Below, piece by piece: positions 50,154 through 59,295 of a stretch of DNA of 64,000 bases. Within the stretch, counting starts at the first letter, position 1. Each line of letters starts with the position of its first letter. The translations under genes and the position numbers were made by a program. The notes beneath the pieces were generated by a model. That model did not search any database and was not told the DNA's origin. It saw nothing but the letters and a program-made list of their open reading frames with translations. The DNA comes from Aeromonas veronii (GTDB taxonomy: Bacteria; Pseudomonadota; Gammaproteobacteria; Enterobacterales; Aeromonadaceae), in assembly GCF_040215105.1 (NCBI RefSeq), contig NZ_CP157875.1:3339501-3403500 (forward strand), read 5' to 3'.

Positions 50154-50687
50154 TCATAGTTTTGCGTCGAGATTGGCCATGGCCAACTGGGTTTCTCTGG
50201 TGACCCAGCATCCTTTGCCATCCGGTACCGTCTCCATCAAGTCAACATGGGTGTTCGTTATCTTGATGACTCTTCCCTGATCCAGCCCCATATGTTGATT
50301 CAATCCAACCCGTACAGCCTGTCCATCGGGCGTATTGATCAAGGCCCATAGCTGTCCCTGCTTGCCGATGGAACCCTTCATGCTCAGACTGGCCAGTGAA
50401 TAGCGCTCCAGTACTTCTTTCTCACGGTTGGCCACTATCTGGGCACAATCCGGCTTGACCTTGGCATCCACTCTGGAGCTGTTCTCCGGCTGAGGCTCGA
50501 TGAAGGGGCTGCGCTGATCGTTGCGTTGATAGGCCATGGGGGAGAATGGCTTGATCTCCGGTAGAGGTTCGATGGGAACGGGGGGCCTCGCCTTGGTCTG
50601 CTGCACATATTCATCCATGTCTTCCTGCCCCCCACAGGCAGTGAGCAGCAAAGCGGATAACAGGAGGCAGAACGCGTTCAGCTTCAT
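50154..50687 (-). CDS. pilP: Type IV pilus assembly lipoprotein PilP
   Basis: Inner-membrane lipoprotein that links PilNO to the secretin PilQ. The 177-residue precursor has a lipobox LLLTACGG, a Pro-rich linker near residues 35-60 and the C-terminal beta domain (SLSMKGSIGKQGQLWALI in part, RVGLNQHMGLDQGRV). It overlaps pilO by four bases. Confidence 0.93.
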   Translation of the reverse strand: MKLNAFCLLLSALLLTACGGQEDMDEYVQQTKARPPVPIEPLPEIKPFSPMAYQRNDQRSPFIEPQPENSSRVDAKVKPDCAQIVANREKEVLERYSLASLSMKGSIGKQGQLWALINTPDGQAVRVGLNQHMGLDQGRVIKITNTHVDLMETVPDGKGCWVTRETQLAMANLDAKL

Positions 50688-51283
50688 GGTTTCTGCTCCA
50701 CTGTCTTGCCGTTGTACTTGTAGGTCTTGGCCAGCATCGACATGCCGATCATGTCGCTCCTATCCTTGCCCTGGTTCAGGGTGAAAGACTCCAGGATCAC
50801 GATCCGCGGCAAGGCCGCCATGTCAGCCGCAAACTTGCCAAGCTCGTGATAGGTCCCGACCACCTCGATGCGCATAGGCAGCTCGGTGGAAAACTCGCGC
50901 TGGACCTCGGGTTCCCAGTTGATGCGATTGAGCTTGAGGCCGTTGTCCGTCGCAATGAAGCTGATGTCATCGAGCAACCCCGCGACCTCATGGGTATTAG
51001 GCAACTGTTTGAGCTGGTTATCGACCAGATGCTCCAGCTGCACCATCTGTTGCTTGTATGCCCCCAGATTGGCCGCCAGCATAGCCTTGGTCTCAAACTG
51101 CCCTTTCAACTCCACCTCTTTGGCGGCCTCCTGTCGCAGTGCCGTCAGGGAACTCGCGATCACGTAGTAATAGATGCCCCCTCCCAGCAAGGCACAGCAG
51201 ATAGCGATGAAGATCCCCTTGGCCACCTTGGGCCAACGGGCAATGTCATTGAGATCGAGTTCGTTGAGCTGCTGCAGGTTCAT
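50684..51283 (-). CDS. pilO: Type IV pilus assembly protein PilO
   Basis: Bitopic inner-membrane protein that pairs with PilN. The 199-residue product has one membrane helix near residues 24-45 (GIFIAICCALLGGGIYYYVI), a coiled-coil stretch and a ferredoxin-like periplasmic domain (MRIEVVGTYHELGKFAADMAALPRI in part). It overlaps pilN and pilP by four bases each, so the three are translationally coupled. Confidence 0.93.
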   Translation of the reverse strand: MNLQQLNELDLNDIARWPKVAKGIFIAICCALLGGGIYYYVIASSLTALRQEAAKEVELKGQFETKAMLAANLGAYKQQMVQLEHLVDNQLKQLPNTHEVAGLLDDISFIATDNGLKLNRINWEPEVQREFSTELPMRIEVVGTYHELGKFAADMAALPRIVILESFTLNQGKDRSDMIGMSMLAKTYKYNGKTVEQKP

Positions 51284-51849
51284 GGCTGCCCCTTAGCCTT
51301 ATTCAGGCTTGTGCTGGCAATCTGGAACATCATGGAGAACTGACTCAATGCAATGGGGGCCACCTCGGCGGTAAAGATGGTGCTGATCTGGGATTCTCCC
51401 AACCAGTCAGAGCCGTCTATGCGCCGCATCATGCTGGCTACCCGGCCATAGGCTTCGGCCTTGCCATTGACGTCGATGCGATCGTTCTGCAGTGCAAGGG
51501 TATTGAGATACACCCCGTTGGGCACCAGCACGGGTAGCTGGTTGAACAGGCGAACCGGGATGTTGCGCCTCATCTGCAGTTTCTCGATGAGTTCCATTCG
51601 GTCGATCAGCTCCTTGCGCCGCTCCTTGAGCAGACGGATCTCGCCGAGCTGGGCATCGAGCAGTGTCATCTCCTGCACTAACCGCTGGTTGCGCTGCTGC
51701 TGATGGGAGATCTGCTGGACCACCAACCAATCGATCATGAAAGCCAGCGACGCTGTCGCCGCCAGAAACACCCCCAGCAAGACACCAAACTGCTTCTTCT
51801 GGCGTTGTGCCCTGGCGACACGCCAAGGCAGCAAGTTTATATTTGACAT
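51280..51849 (-). CDS. pilN: Type IV pilus assembly protein PilN
   Basis: Inner-membrane alignment subunit. The 189-residue product begins with the conserved INLLPWR motif at residues 4-10, which binds PilM, followed by a membrane helix (FGVLLGVFLAATASLAFMI in part), a coiled coil and a periplasmic domain. It overlaps pilM by 13 bases. Confidence 0.94.
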   Translation of the reverse strand: MSNINLLPWRVARAQRQKKQFGVLLGVFLAATASLAFMIDWLVVQQISHQQQRNQRLVQEMTLLDAQLGEIRLLKERRKELIDRMELIEKLQMRRNIPVRLFNQLPVLVPNGVYLNTLALQNDRIDVNGKAEAYGRVASMMRRIDGSDWLGESQISTIFTAEVAPIALSQFSMMFQIASTSLNKAKGQP

Positions 51850-52898
51850 GGTGTGAAGCTCCGCAGCGCCAATCCCAGGGCAGCCATGTATTTGGCCCCA
51901 TGAACGAGCCCCCCCTCTCCCTTGGGTTTGCCAAAGAGCGCAAAGGGATCAGGGTGAGACACCTCACAGCCCAGTTCGCTGCCGATCTGTTTGACAAGGC
52001 CGGGCAGCAAGCTCCCCCCCCCTGTCAGCACCAACCGGGAAAGCTCCTTGTTGCCCGATGAGCTGCAAAACAGCTGTACATTGCGCCTCACCTGCAGCGC
52101 CAGGGTATTGAGGTGAGGCTGCAGTACCTCGCTCTCATGGTCGGCAGGCAAAGTGCCCTGTGTCTTGGCAAGTTCGGCCTCGTCCAGACTCATGCTGTAA
52201 AAAGAGGCCAGCGCCTGGCTGTATTGGTCACCACCGAAGTTTTGCAGGCGGGAGTAAATCACTTGCCCCTTGATTAAGGCGGCAAAGGTCATGGCACTGG
52301 CTCCGATGTCGACGATCCCGACCGGCTTTTCCCATGTCTGCAGCTCCGGTAAACAGGCCAGCACGGCACGGCCGAGGGCATGGGCGCCGACATCGACCAC
52401 CTTGGTATTCATGCCGGCTTCTGCCAAGGCACTGACCCGGCCGCTGACACTTTCGGTGCGGGCTGCGCTCAGCAGCACCTCCTGGCGGCTCTCATCGGCC
52501 GTCATTCCCAGGATCTCGAAATCCAGGCTGACTTCATCCAAGGGGAAGGGGATGAGCTGCTCGGCCTCCAGCTGCACCTGGCTCTCCAGTTCGTTGTCGT
52601 TGATCCGCGCATCGACCTGAATGACCTTGGTGATGACATTGGAGCCGGTGACTGCGGTAGCCACCTGCTGACAATCGCCCTGAATGAGCCGCTTGAGGGA
52701 CTTGAGGGACTGACTGACCCGTTCAATATCCTGCAGTTGATAATCGACCAGGGTGCCCTTGGGCATGGCAATCTCGGCGACCGATTCGAGATGCACCTTG
52801 CCGGGACGCCCGCTGAGAGTGACGGCCTTGATGGTTTGACTACCAAAATCAATGCCCGCCAAGGAGAGGAGGGATCCTTTGCTTAATAGCCCAAACAT
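51837..52898 (-). CDS. pilM: Type IV pilus assembly protein PilM
   Basis: Cytoplasmic actin-like ATPase that binds the N-terminus of PilN. The 353-residue product has the phosphate-binding GIDFGSQTIKAVTL near residue 16, VDIGASAMTFA and the LTGGGSLLPGL motif. ATG 52898 has GGA at good spacing; ATG 52910 is in frame but lacks a ribosome site. It is the first gene of pilMNOPQ and is divergent from mrcA, as in Pseudomonas and Vibrio. Confidence 0.92.
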   Translation of the reverse strand: MFGLLSKGSLLSLAGIDFGSQTIKAVTLSGRPGKVHLESVAEIAMPKGTLVDYQLQDIERVSQSLKSLKRLIQGDCQQVATAVTGSNVITKVIQVDARINDNELESQVQLEAEQLIPFPLDEVSLDFEILGMTADESRQEVLLSAARTESVSGRVSALAEAGMNTKVVDVGAHALGRAVLACLPELQTWEKPVGIVDIGASAMTFAALIKGQVIYSRLQNFGGDQYSQALASFYSMSLDEAELAKTQGTLPADHESEVLQPHLNTLALQVRRNVQLFCSSSGNKELSRLVLTGGGSLLPGLVKQIGSELGCEVSHPDPFALFGKPKGEGGLVHGAKYMAALGLALRSFTPCQI

Positions 52899-53196
52899 AT
52901 ACACATCCATGCGTTATTGGGTTTTAGGACTTATTGTAGGACAGCTCATCACGAGGTGATGACTCAACTCAATATAATGCTAGATCTATCAACGTCATAA
53001 AGTTTCTGTCAAAAAATGACGCGTGAACCCTCTCCTCCACTTCTCCCCCTCGCCTTGGTAATTGCGCCATGAAGTGCTACCCTCGCGCCTCTTCTCGGGG
53101 TCCGGCTCTTCGGACAGGAAAACCTCGAATCTGCAGGGCTAAAAAGGCTATACTCTGCGCCCGTTGGCTAATTTTAAGACGATTGGTAGTTCTTCC

Positions 53197-55686
53197 ATGC
53201 TGAAATGGCTCGTTCGCCTCTTTATTGTGATGATGCTGGGTGCTGTGCTGGGTGTTGCCAGCCTCATCGGCGTCTACTTCTACATCAAGCCCCAGTTGCC
53301 GGATGTGAGCGCACTGCGCGATGTCAAACTGGCTACGCCCATGAAGGTCTACAGCCGGGACGGTGAGTTGATCTCCCAATTTGGCGAGATCCGTCGCATC
53401 CCGCTGCGTCTGGACGAGATCCCCCAGTCCATGATCGACGCCGTGCTCGCCACCGAGGATGCCCGCTTCTACGAGCACCCAGGCATTGATCCCATCGGCA
53501 TCATCCGGGCGGCCACCGTCTGGGCCGTTTCGGGTCAGGCCCGTCAAGGCGCCAGTACCATCACCCAGCAGGTGGCGCGCAACTTCTTCCTGAGCAACGA
53601 GAAGACCTTGGTGCGCAAGATCAAAGAAGTCTTCCTGGCTTGGCGCATCGAACAGAACCTCACCAAGGACGAGATCCTCACTCTCTATCTCAACAAGATC
53701 CCCCTCGGCTACCGGGCATTCGGGGTCGGCGCCGCCGCCCAGGTTTACTTCGGCAAGGATGTGAAGGATCTGACCCTGGACGAGATCGCCATCATCGCGG
53801 GCCTGCCCAAGGCGCCCTCCATGCTCAACCCCATCCGCTCCCCCGAACGTGCCTACGCCCGTCGCAACGTGGTGCTCGGCCGCATGCTGGAGACCGGCAA
53901 GATCACCCAGGCCCAGTTTGACGAGGCGTCCAAGATGCCGGTCAAGGCCCGCTATCACGGCGCCGAAACGACGCTCAATGCCCCTTACCTGAGCGAGATG
54001 GTGCGCCAGAAGATGGTGGAGCAGTTCGGTGAAGATGCCTACACCATGGGCCTGCACGTCTACACAACCGTCACCGCCAAGCGTCAGCGTGCCGCCCATC
54101 GCGCCCTGCTGGACGGCGTCTTCGACTACGACACCCGCCACGGCTATCGCGGCCCGACCGCCCTGCTGTGGAAGGCCGGCGAACCGGCCTGGGACTACGA
54201 GCAGATTGTGGCTCATCTCGTCAAGCAGCCGACCTACCAGCCGCTGATGCCGGCCGTGGTCACCAAGCTCGGTGACAAGAGCGCGACTCTGGTGCTCAAG
54301 AATGGCAAGCAGGCCGAACTCGGCTGGAATGGCATCAAATGGGCACGGGCCTTCATCACCGATGACCGTCAGGGCTTCTCCCCGAAATCGGCGCGGGATG
54401 TACTCAAGGTCGGTGCCCAGATCTGGGTGCGAGAGAAGGGTGAGGAGCTGCAGCTCTCCCAAGTCCCCGAGGTCAACGCCGCTCTGGTAGCCATGAATCC
54501 GCAGGATGGGGGCATCGAGGCCCTGGTCGGTGGCTTCAGCTTCGAGATATCCAAGTTCAACCGGGTGGAGCAGGCCCGTCGCCAGGTCGGCTCCAACATC
54601 AAGCCCTTCCTCTATGCCACCGCGCTGGAGCAGGGCTACACCCTGGCCTCTCTCATCAACGACGCCCCTATCAACCAGTGGGATCCGGCCAAGGGCCCCA
54701 TGTGGCAGCCCAAGAACTCCCCGGCCATCTATGAAGGCCCCACCACCCTGCGTCTCGGCCTCGCCAAGTCCAAGAACGTGATGTCGGTGCGGCTGATGCG
54801 CGCCATTGGTCTCGATACCTATATCGACGGCCTGACCCGCTTCGGCTTCGCCCGGGATCACATCTCCGCCAACGAATCCCTGGCGCTCGGCGCTGCCGAG
54901 TTCACGCCGCTGGAAGTGGTGCGCGGCTACTCCGTGCTGGCCAACGGCGGCTTCCAGGTCAGTCCCTACTTCATCACCGAGGTGACCGACAGCTTCGGCC
55001 AGCCCCTGTATCAGGCCAATCCGGCCGCCGCCTGCCGCGACTGTGGCGTGCTGGCCGCCGCCGGCCTCGACAGTGCCGATGCCTACCTCAATACCGAGCC
55101 GGACTGGAAGGCCCAGTGCCCGATCGACCCCGTGGTGCCCAACAACATGGCGCCCCAGACCATCAGTGCCCAGAGTGCCTTCCTCATCACCGATACCCTG
55201 ACCACCGCCATCTGGGGTGGCAACGGTTGGCGCGGTACCGGCTGGCGGGCGGCTCGTGACCTCAAGCGTCACGACATCTCGGGCAAGACCGGGACCACCA
55301 ACGAATCACGGGATGCCTGGTTCTCCGGCTATACCCCCAACCTGGTGGCTACCTCCTGGATCGGATTTGACAACCACCAGCGTGGCCTCGGTCGTGCCGA
55401 GTTCGGTGGTGGTGCCGCCCAGCCCATCTGGATCGACTTCATGAAGACGGCCCTGCAGCAGGTGCCTGAGCGCAAGATGTCCGTGCCGGAAGGGGTGATG
55501 CAGGTACGCATCGATCGCGAGACCGGTCTGCTGACCAACCGCACCGATGGCAGCACCATGACCGAGTTCTTCAAGGAGGGGACTGAACCGACCCGCTACG
55601 CGAGCCAGATCTCCGATGGCAACCAGGTCTACGGCGGCGATGACACGGGCAGCGATGGCCCCGTCTCCACCGACGACATCTTCTAG
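53197..55686 (+). CDS. mrcA: Penicillin-binding protein 1A
   Basis: Bifunctional peptidoglycan glycosyltransferase and transpeptidase. The 829-residue product has a membrane helix at 7-29, the GT51 domain with the catalytic Glu87 in ATEDARFYEH and GASTITQQVARN, and a transpeptidase domain with Ser466-x-x-Lys469 (GSNIKPF), a SKN motif and KTGTT. ATG 53197 (MLKWLVRLF) fits the family; the frame is open to a TTG at 53164. It is divergent from pilM and convergent with oxyR. Confidence 0.94.
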   Translation: MLKWLVRLFIVMMLGAVLGVASLIGVYFYIKPQLPDVSALRDVKLATPMKVYSRDGELISQFGEIRRIPLRLDEIPQSMIDAVLATEDARFYEHPGIDPIGIIRAATVWAVSGQARQGASTITQQVARNFFLSNEKTLVRKIKEVFLAWRIEQNLTKDEILTLYLNKIPLGYRAFGVGAAAQVYFGKDVKDLTLDEIAIIAGLPKAPSMLNPIRSPERAYARRNVVLGRMLETGKITQAQFDEASKMPVKARYHGAETTLNAPYLSEMVRQKMVEQFGEDAYTMGLHVYTTVTAKRQRAAHRALLDGVFDYDTRHGYRGPTALLWKAGEPAWDYEQIVAHLVKQPTYQPLMPAVVTKLGDKSATLVLKNGKQAELGWNGIKWARAFITDDRQGFSPKSARDVLKVGAQIWVREKGEELQLSQVPEVNAALVAMNPQDGGIEALVGGFSFEISKFNRVEQARRQVGSNIKPFLYATALEQGYTLASLINDAPINQWDPAKGPMWQPKNSPAIYEGPTTLRLGLAKSKNVMSVRLMRAIGLDTYIDGLTRFGFARDHISANESLALGAAEFTPLEVVRGYSVLANGGFQVSPYFITEVTDSFGQPLYQANPAAACRDCGVLAAAGLDSADAYLNTEPDWKAQCPIDPVVPNNMAPQTISAQSAFLITDTLTTAIWGGNGWRGTGWRAARDLKRHDISGKTGTTNESRDAWFSGYTPNLVATSWIGFDNHQRGLGRAEFGGGAAQPIWIDFMKTALQQVPERKMSVPEGVMQVRIDRETGLLTNRTDGSTMTEFFKEGTEPTRYASQISDGNQVYGGDDTGSDGPVSTDDIF

Positions 55687-55700
55687 GTTCGCAGACATGC

Positions 55701-55731
55701 AAAAACCGGCGCCTTGGCGCCGGTTTTTTTA
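55701..55731. terminator. Bidirectional terminator between mrcA and oxyR
   Basis: AAAAACCGGCGCC / GGCGCCGGTTTTTTT stem with A and T runs on both sides. Confidence 0.9.
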
Positions 55732-55747
55732 TTTCCCCATCAGCACA

Positions 55748-56644
55748 TCATGCCAACAATGATTTCATGAGCAGAGAGATACGCGACGCCAGCTCATTGA
55801 AACAAGGTCTTCTCACCGAATAATGGCGATAGAGCAGTGAGACCGTTCTCCCAGGAATGGGGTCGATCACCGGTCGGTAGCTGACGCCCCCTTCCTCCCG
55901 GTTGGCCGGCACAGCGAGACGGGGGATCAGGGTCAGGCCGCTGCCCGCCGCCACCATGTTGCGCAGGGTCTCGAGGCTGGTCCCCTTGAAGCGCTGATCT
56001 TCTCCAATACCGGCGGCAAAACAGAATCCCATGGCCTGATCCCGCAGGCAGTGACCATCTGCCAGCATCAGCAGCTTCTTGCCCTTGAGGTTGTGCAGCG
56101 GCACTGCCCTGGCCTGGGCCTCGGGGTGCTGCTGGGGCACCGCCAGCCACATGGGTTCCTGATAGAGCGGGATGGCACCAAAGCCATCCATGCCATCCAG
56201 TTCTGCCAATACCACGCAGTCGAGCTCCCCCTCCTCCAGCCGCTTCAGTAGCACCTGGGTCTGCTCCTCATAGAGGTAGAACTCCAGCTTGGGGAAGTGC
56301 TCCCGCAGATCCTGGATGATGTGGGGCAGCAGGTAGGGACCGACGGTCGGAATGAAGCCGATGTGGATCTCGCCGGACATGGGCTCGGCGAAGTGCTGGC
56401 CGATGCTTTTCAGCTCGCGCACCTCCTTGAGCACCTTGCGGGCCTGCTGGGCCATGGCGTCACCGGCCGGGGTGAACAGCACCTTGCGGGAGGTGCGTTC
56501 GATGAGGATGACCCCCAGCTCGTCTTCCAGCTTGCGCAGCTGACCGCTCAGAGTCGGCTGGCTGACGAAGCAGCGCTCCGCCGCCTTGCGAAAGTGCTTT
56601 TCCTCTTCCAGCGCTACCAGGTATTCGAGATCGCGAAGGTTCAT
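55748..56644 (-). CDS. oxyR: Hydrogen peroxide sensor and regulator OxyR
   Basis: LysR-type activator of peroxide defence. The 298-residue product has the N-terminal helix-turn-helix (HFRKAAERCFVSQPTLSGQ in part) and the redox pair Cys199 and Cys208 in DGHCLRDQAMGFC, the exact E. coli positions. ATG 56644 (MNLRDLEYLVALEEE) is the family start; the open frame to 56662 is not conserved. It is convergent with mrcA; no known OxyR target lies next to it. Confidence 0.96.
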   Translation of the reverse strand: MNLRDLEYLVALEEEKHFRKAAERCFVSQPTLSGQLRKLEDELGVILIERTSRKVLFTPAGDAMAQQARKVLKEVRELKSIGQHFAEPMSGEIHIGFIPTVGPYLLPHIIQDLREHFPKLEFYLYEEQTQVLLKRLEEGELDCVVLAELDGMDGFGAIPLYQEPMWLAVPQQHPEAQARAVPLHNLKGKKLLMLADGHCLRDQAMGFCFAAGIGEDQRFKGTSLETLRNMVAAGSGLTLIPRLAVPANREEGGVSYRPVIDPIPGRTVSLLYRHYSVRRPCFNELASRISLLMKSLLA

Positions 56645-56720
56645 ACAACTGCATCCGGCCAAATCAATGAGTCCGCTAGCATGCCCAAGAACGGGTGATG
56701 GGACAAGGGAGAGAACACGG

Positions 56721-56751
56721 CGGGGAGTCCAGGCCTTACCCGGACTCCCCG
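56721..56751. repeat. Hairpin between oxyR and the chemoreceptor gene
   Basis: CGGGGAGTCC and GGACTCCCCG form a 10-bp perfect stem, 29 bases after the chemoreceptor stop. There is no T tract on the minus strand, so termination is uncertain. Confidence 0.5.
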
Positions 56752-56779
56752 TTTGGCAGGGAGAGAGAGATTGCGAGGA

Positions 56780-58414
56780 TCAGACCTTGAAGCGCCGTAC
56801 CATGCCGTGCAGCTGATCGGTCAGCTGATGGATGTCGTTGCTGGTACTGGCTATCCGGGCGGCGCCGGACACCACCACTTCCGAGGCCGAGCTGATGTTG
56901 ACCACGTTGCGATTGAGCTCCTCGCCGACGGCCCCCTGCTCTTCGGTGGCGGTGGCGATCTGGATGTTCATGTGCGAAATGCTCTCCACCGAGTTGCTGA
57001 TATCCGCGATCACCACACCGGCGCCGCGGGCGCTGTCCACGGTCGAGGCCATCAAGGACTGGCTCTGGAGCATAGTCGCCCCCGCCTGCGCTGCCCGTTG
57101 CTGCAACTCGGAGATGATGGCGTGGATCTGCTCGGTCGATTCCTGGGTCCGCATGGCCAGGGTGCGGACTTCATCCGCCACCACCGCAAACCCACGCCCC
57201 TGCTCACCGGCCCTGGCGGCTTCGATGGCGGCATTCAGGGCCAGCAAGTTGGTCTGATCGGCAATGCTGCGGATCACCTCCAGCACCATGCCGATATTGT
57301 GGCTGTCTTCCCCCAGCTGGGTGATGACCAGGGCCGTCTCCTCTATGGCCGTAGCCACCTGATCGACCTGCTCGATGGCGTCATTGACCGTGTTGGCCCC
57401 CTGATCCGCCATGTTGCTTGTCTGCGTCGCCGCATCGGCGGCATCGCTGGTATTGCGAGAGACCTCCTGCACCGTGGCCTGCATCTCGTGCATGGCGGTC
57501 GCCAGCTGATCCAGCTCGCTCTGCTGCTGACTCATGTTGGCCGCCGATGCCTGGGCCACCCTGTCAATTTCTTCGGTGGCGGCGCTCAGTTGCACGACAG
57601 AGCCCGAGACTTCGCTCACCAACTGGTGCAACTGGACCTGCATGTCGTCAAACCCCCGCGCCAGCTGCCCCAGCTCATCCTGGTTGAAGCTGCCAAGGGC
57701 AAGCCGGCTGGCCAGATCGCCACCGGACACCCGCCTGGTCTGGGCCAGCAACTGCAGTACGGGATTGCGGATCTGGCGGGTCAACCAGAGGGCCATGATG
57801 GAGACATAACAGACGGTGAAGATCACCACCAGCAGGTTCAAAAGCTTGGAGGACGCATACACGTCGGCGATGGAATCGGTCATCTGCTGAGCCGTCTTGC
57901 TGTTGATATCCCGCAGCAACAGCGCCTTGTGGCTGACACGCTCCAGCAGCGTCATGGTCTCTCCCTTGAGCAGGGCCATCACCTCTTCCCTGTGCCCGTC
58001 ATTGAGCGCGGCAGCCAGCTTGTCATGGGAGATGAAGTACTGGGCGGCCGCCTCTTTGAGCGCCATGAATTCCGCCTTCTCCTCGCTGGAGGTGAAAGGC
58101 ATAGACTCGTATGCTTCGGCACTTCGCTCAAATTCCTGCCGGGCGGCCTGATACCCCTGCTGATGGGACACCTGCTCCTGCGGCGATCCATTGGCGACTA
58201 TCATGTTCAATTCTGCCCGTCTGGCATTGAGCAAGGCGGTCTCCATCTGGTTGGCCGCCTGCAGACTCGGGATCAGATTGCCTGTCACCAGCGTGCTATC
58301 GAGAAAGAGCCCCGACAGATTGTTGATGGAAGACCACCCGACGCCGATGACCAGCACCGCCAACATGGCAAATCCACCGCTTATTTTTTGACTGATTGTT
58401 ATTTTTTTCAGCAT
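56780..58414 (-). CDS. Methyl-accepting chemotaxis protein
   Basis: Chemoreceptor of 544 residues: membrane helix at about 13-30, a periplasmic helical-bundle sensor (about 31-190), a second helix at 191-212, a HAMP domain (about 213-265) and the signalling domain with the conserved tip [20 protein letters not shown]. It lacks a CheR-tethering NWETF-like pentapeptide at the C-terminus. ATG 58414 follows AAGGGGA. The ligand is unknown. It stands alone between oxyR and the DsbA-family gene. Confidence 0.92.
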   Translation of the reverse strand: MLKKITISQKISGGFAMLAVLVIGVGWSSINNLSGLFLDSTLVTGNLIPSLQAANQMETALLNARRAELNMIVANGSPQEQVSHQQGYQAARQEFERSAEAYESMPFTSSEEKAEFMALKEAAAQYFISHDKLAAALNDGHREEVMALLKGETMTLLERVSHKALLLRDINSKTAQQMTDSIADVYASSKLLNLLVVIFTVCYVSIMALWLTRQIRNPVLQLLAQTRRVSGGDLASRLALGSFNQDELGQLARGFDDMQVQLHQLVSEVSGSVVQLSAATEEIDRVAQASAANMSQQQSELDQLATAMHEMQATVQEVSRNTSDAADAATQTSNMADQGANTVNDAIEQVDQVATAIEETALVITQLGEDSHNIGMVLEVIRSIADQTNLLALNAAIEAARAGEQGRGFAVVADEVRTLAMRTQESTEQIHAIISELQQRAAQAGATMLQSQSLMASTVDSARGAGVVIADISNSVESISHMNIQIATATEEQGAVGEELNRNVVNISSASEVVVSGAARIASTSNDIHQLTDQLHGMVRRFKV

Positions 58415-58589
58415 TAATGTCCCCTTGGCAAACATGAACTGCTCTACGACTCCACGCAGAGAAAATCCTCAATAGTTGAGTAGTTTTACAATTGGCGGTC
58501 GTTTTTGCCTTGATCGGAGACATGAATCAATTAAAAGTAAAAAAGCATTTCATTTTAACTACCCATCTGACGGATGGCAGCAGATAACA

Positions 58590-59222
58590 CTACCCCAGCA
58601 GGTGTCGAAGTCGGGTAATGAATCCCTCCGTATCCCCGAGCCAGGAGGAGATCTCCAGAGCCCGCAGCTTATCTGCGTGCTCCAGTCCCAGAGTCGGGTA
58701 GCCCTGGCCGCCGAGGCGACGCAGCCAGCCCTGGCTCTCGGTCAGGTGTTCGCTCAGGTTCACGTTCTGATAGGCCTGCTCGAACGCCGCAGTCGTGATC
58801 CCCTGCTCCTTCGCGAGTGCCGCCAGATGAGCAAGGGAACCCACCCATTGACCGTCGCGATAGTGGGACTGCTGGATGCGATGCAGCATTGCCAAGCCAT
58901 CCCTCCCCAGGGCACTCACCGCCAGGATGGCGCGAATGGGGGGCTCGGAGTCGAGCAACAGGCCCTCGCTCAGCAACAGTTCATCGAAATAGCGCGGCCC
59001 AAACGGCTGGCCGGTCAGGGCCTGAATGCGCTCGTCGTGAGGCCGCACATAGTCGCACAGCGCCGCCCCCATGGGCTGACGGCGCTCGCCGAGCCAGAGG
59101 CCACCGGCATGGAGGGCAATCTGCAGACCCGGGATCCGGGCCGCAGCCTCGAGCAGGGGGGCGGCGCCATAACACCAGCCACAGAGGGGGTCGTAGACAT
59201 AATGCAGGGTCATCTCGTTCAT
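58590..59222 (-). CDS. DsbA family protein (thioredoxin fold)
   Basis: A 210-residue thioredoxin-fold protein with the redox motif CGWC at residues 14-17, a helical insertion and a cis-Pro loop GYPTLGLE near 180. It has no signal peptide, so unlike DsbA it should be cytoplasmic, as in the FrnE-like group. ATG 59222 has GGAG seven bases before it. The role is unknown; a thiol-disulfide or glutathione-linked reaction is likely. It follows the metallo-beta-lactamase-fold gene after a terminator. Confidence 0.85.
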   Translation of the reverse strand: MNEMTLHYVYDPLCGWCYGAAPLLEAAARIPGLQIALHAGGLWLGERRQPMGAALCDYVRPHDERIQALTGQPFGPRYFDELLLSEGLLLDSEPPIRAILAVSALGRDGLAMLHRIQQSHYRDGQWVGSLAHLAALAKEQGITTAAFEQAYQNVNLSEHLTESQGWLRRLGGQGYPTLGLEHADKLRALEISSWLGDTEGFITRLRHLLG

Positions 59223-59241
59223 GGGCTCACTCCATAAAATC

Positions 59242-59266
59242 AAAAAACCGGGCAGTCACTGCCCGG
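59242..59266 (-). terminator. Terminator of the metallo-beta-lactamase-fold gene
   Basis: On the minus strand CCGGGCAGT-G-ACTGCCCGG is followed by TTTTTTGATTTT, 29 bases after the stop. Confidence 0.88.
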
Positions 59267-59295
59267 CAAAAAACACAGGGAACAGACTCAGGCAA

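Noticed and set aside
53077-55272. A 731-codon open frame on the minus strand opposite mrcA
   Set aside because: It is a shadow of mrcA caused by high GC; its product has no recognisable domain, while mrcA has all PBP1A motifs.
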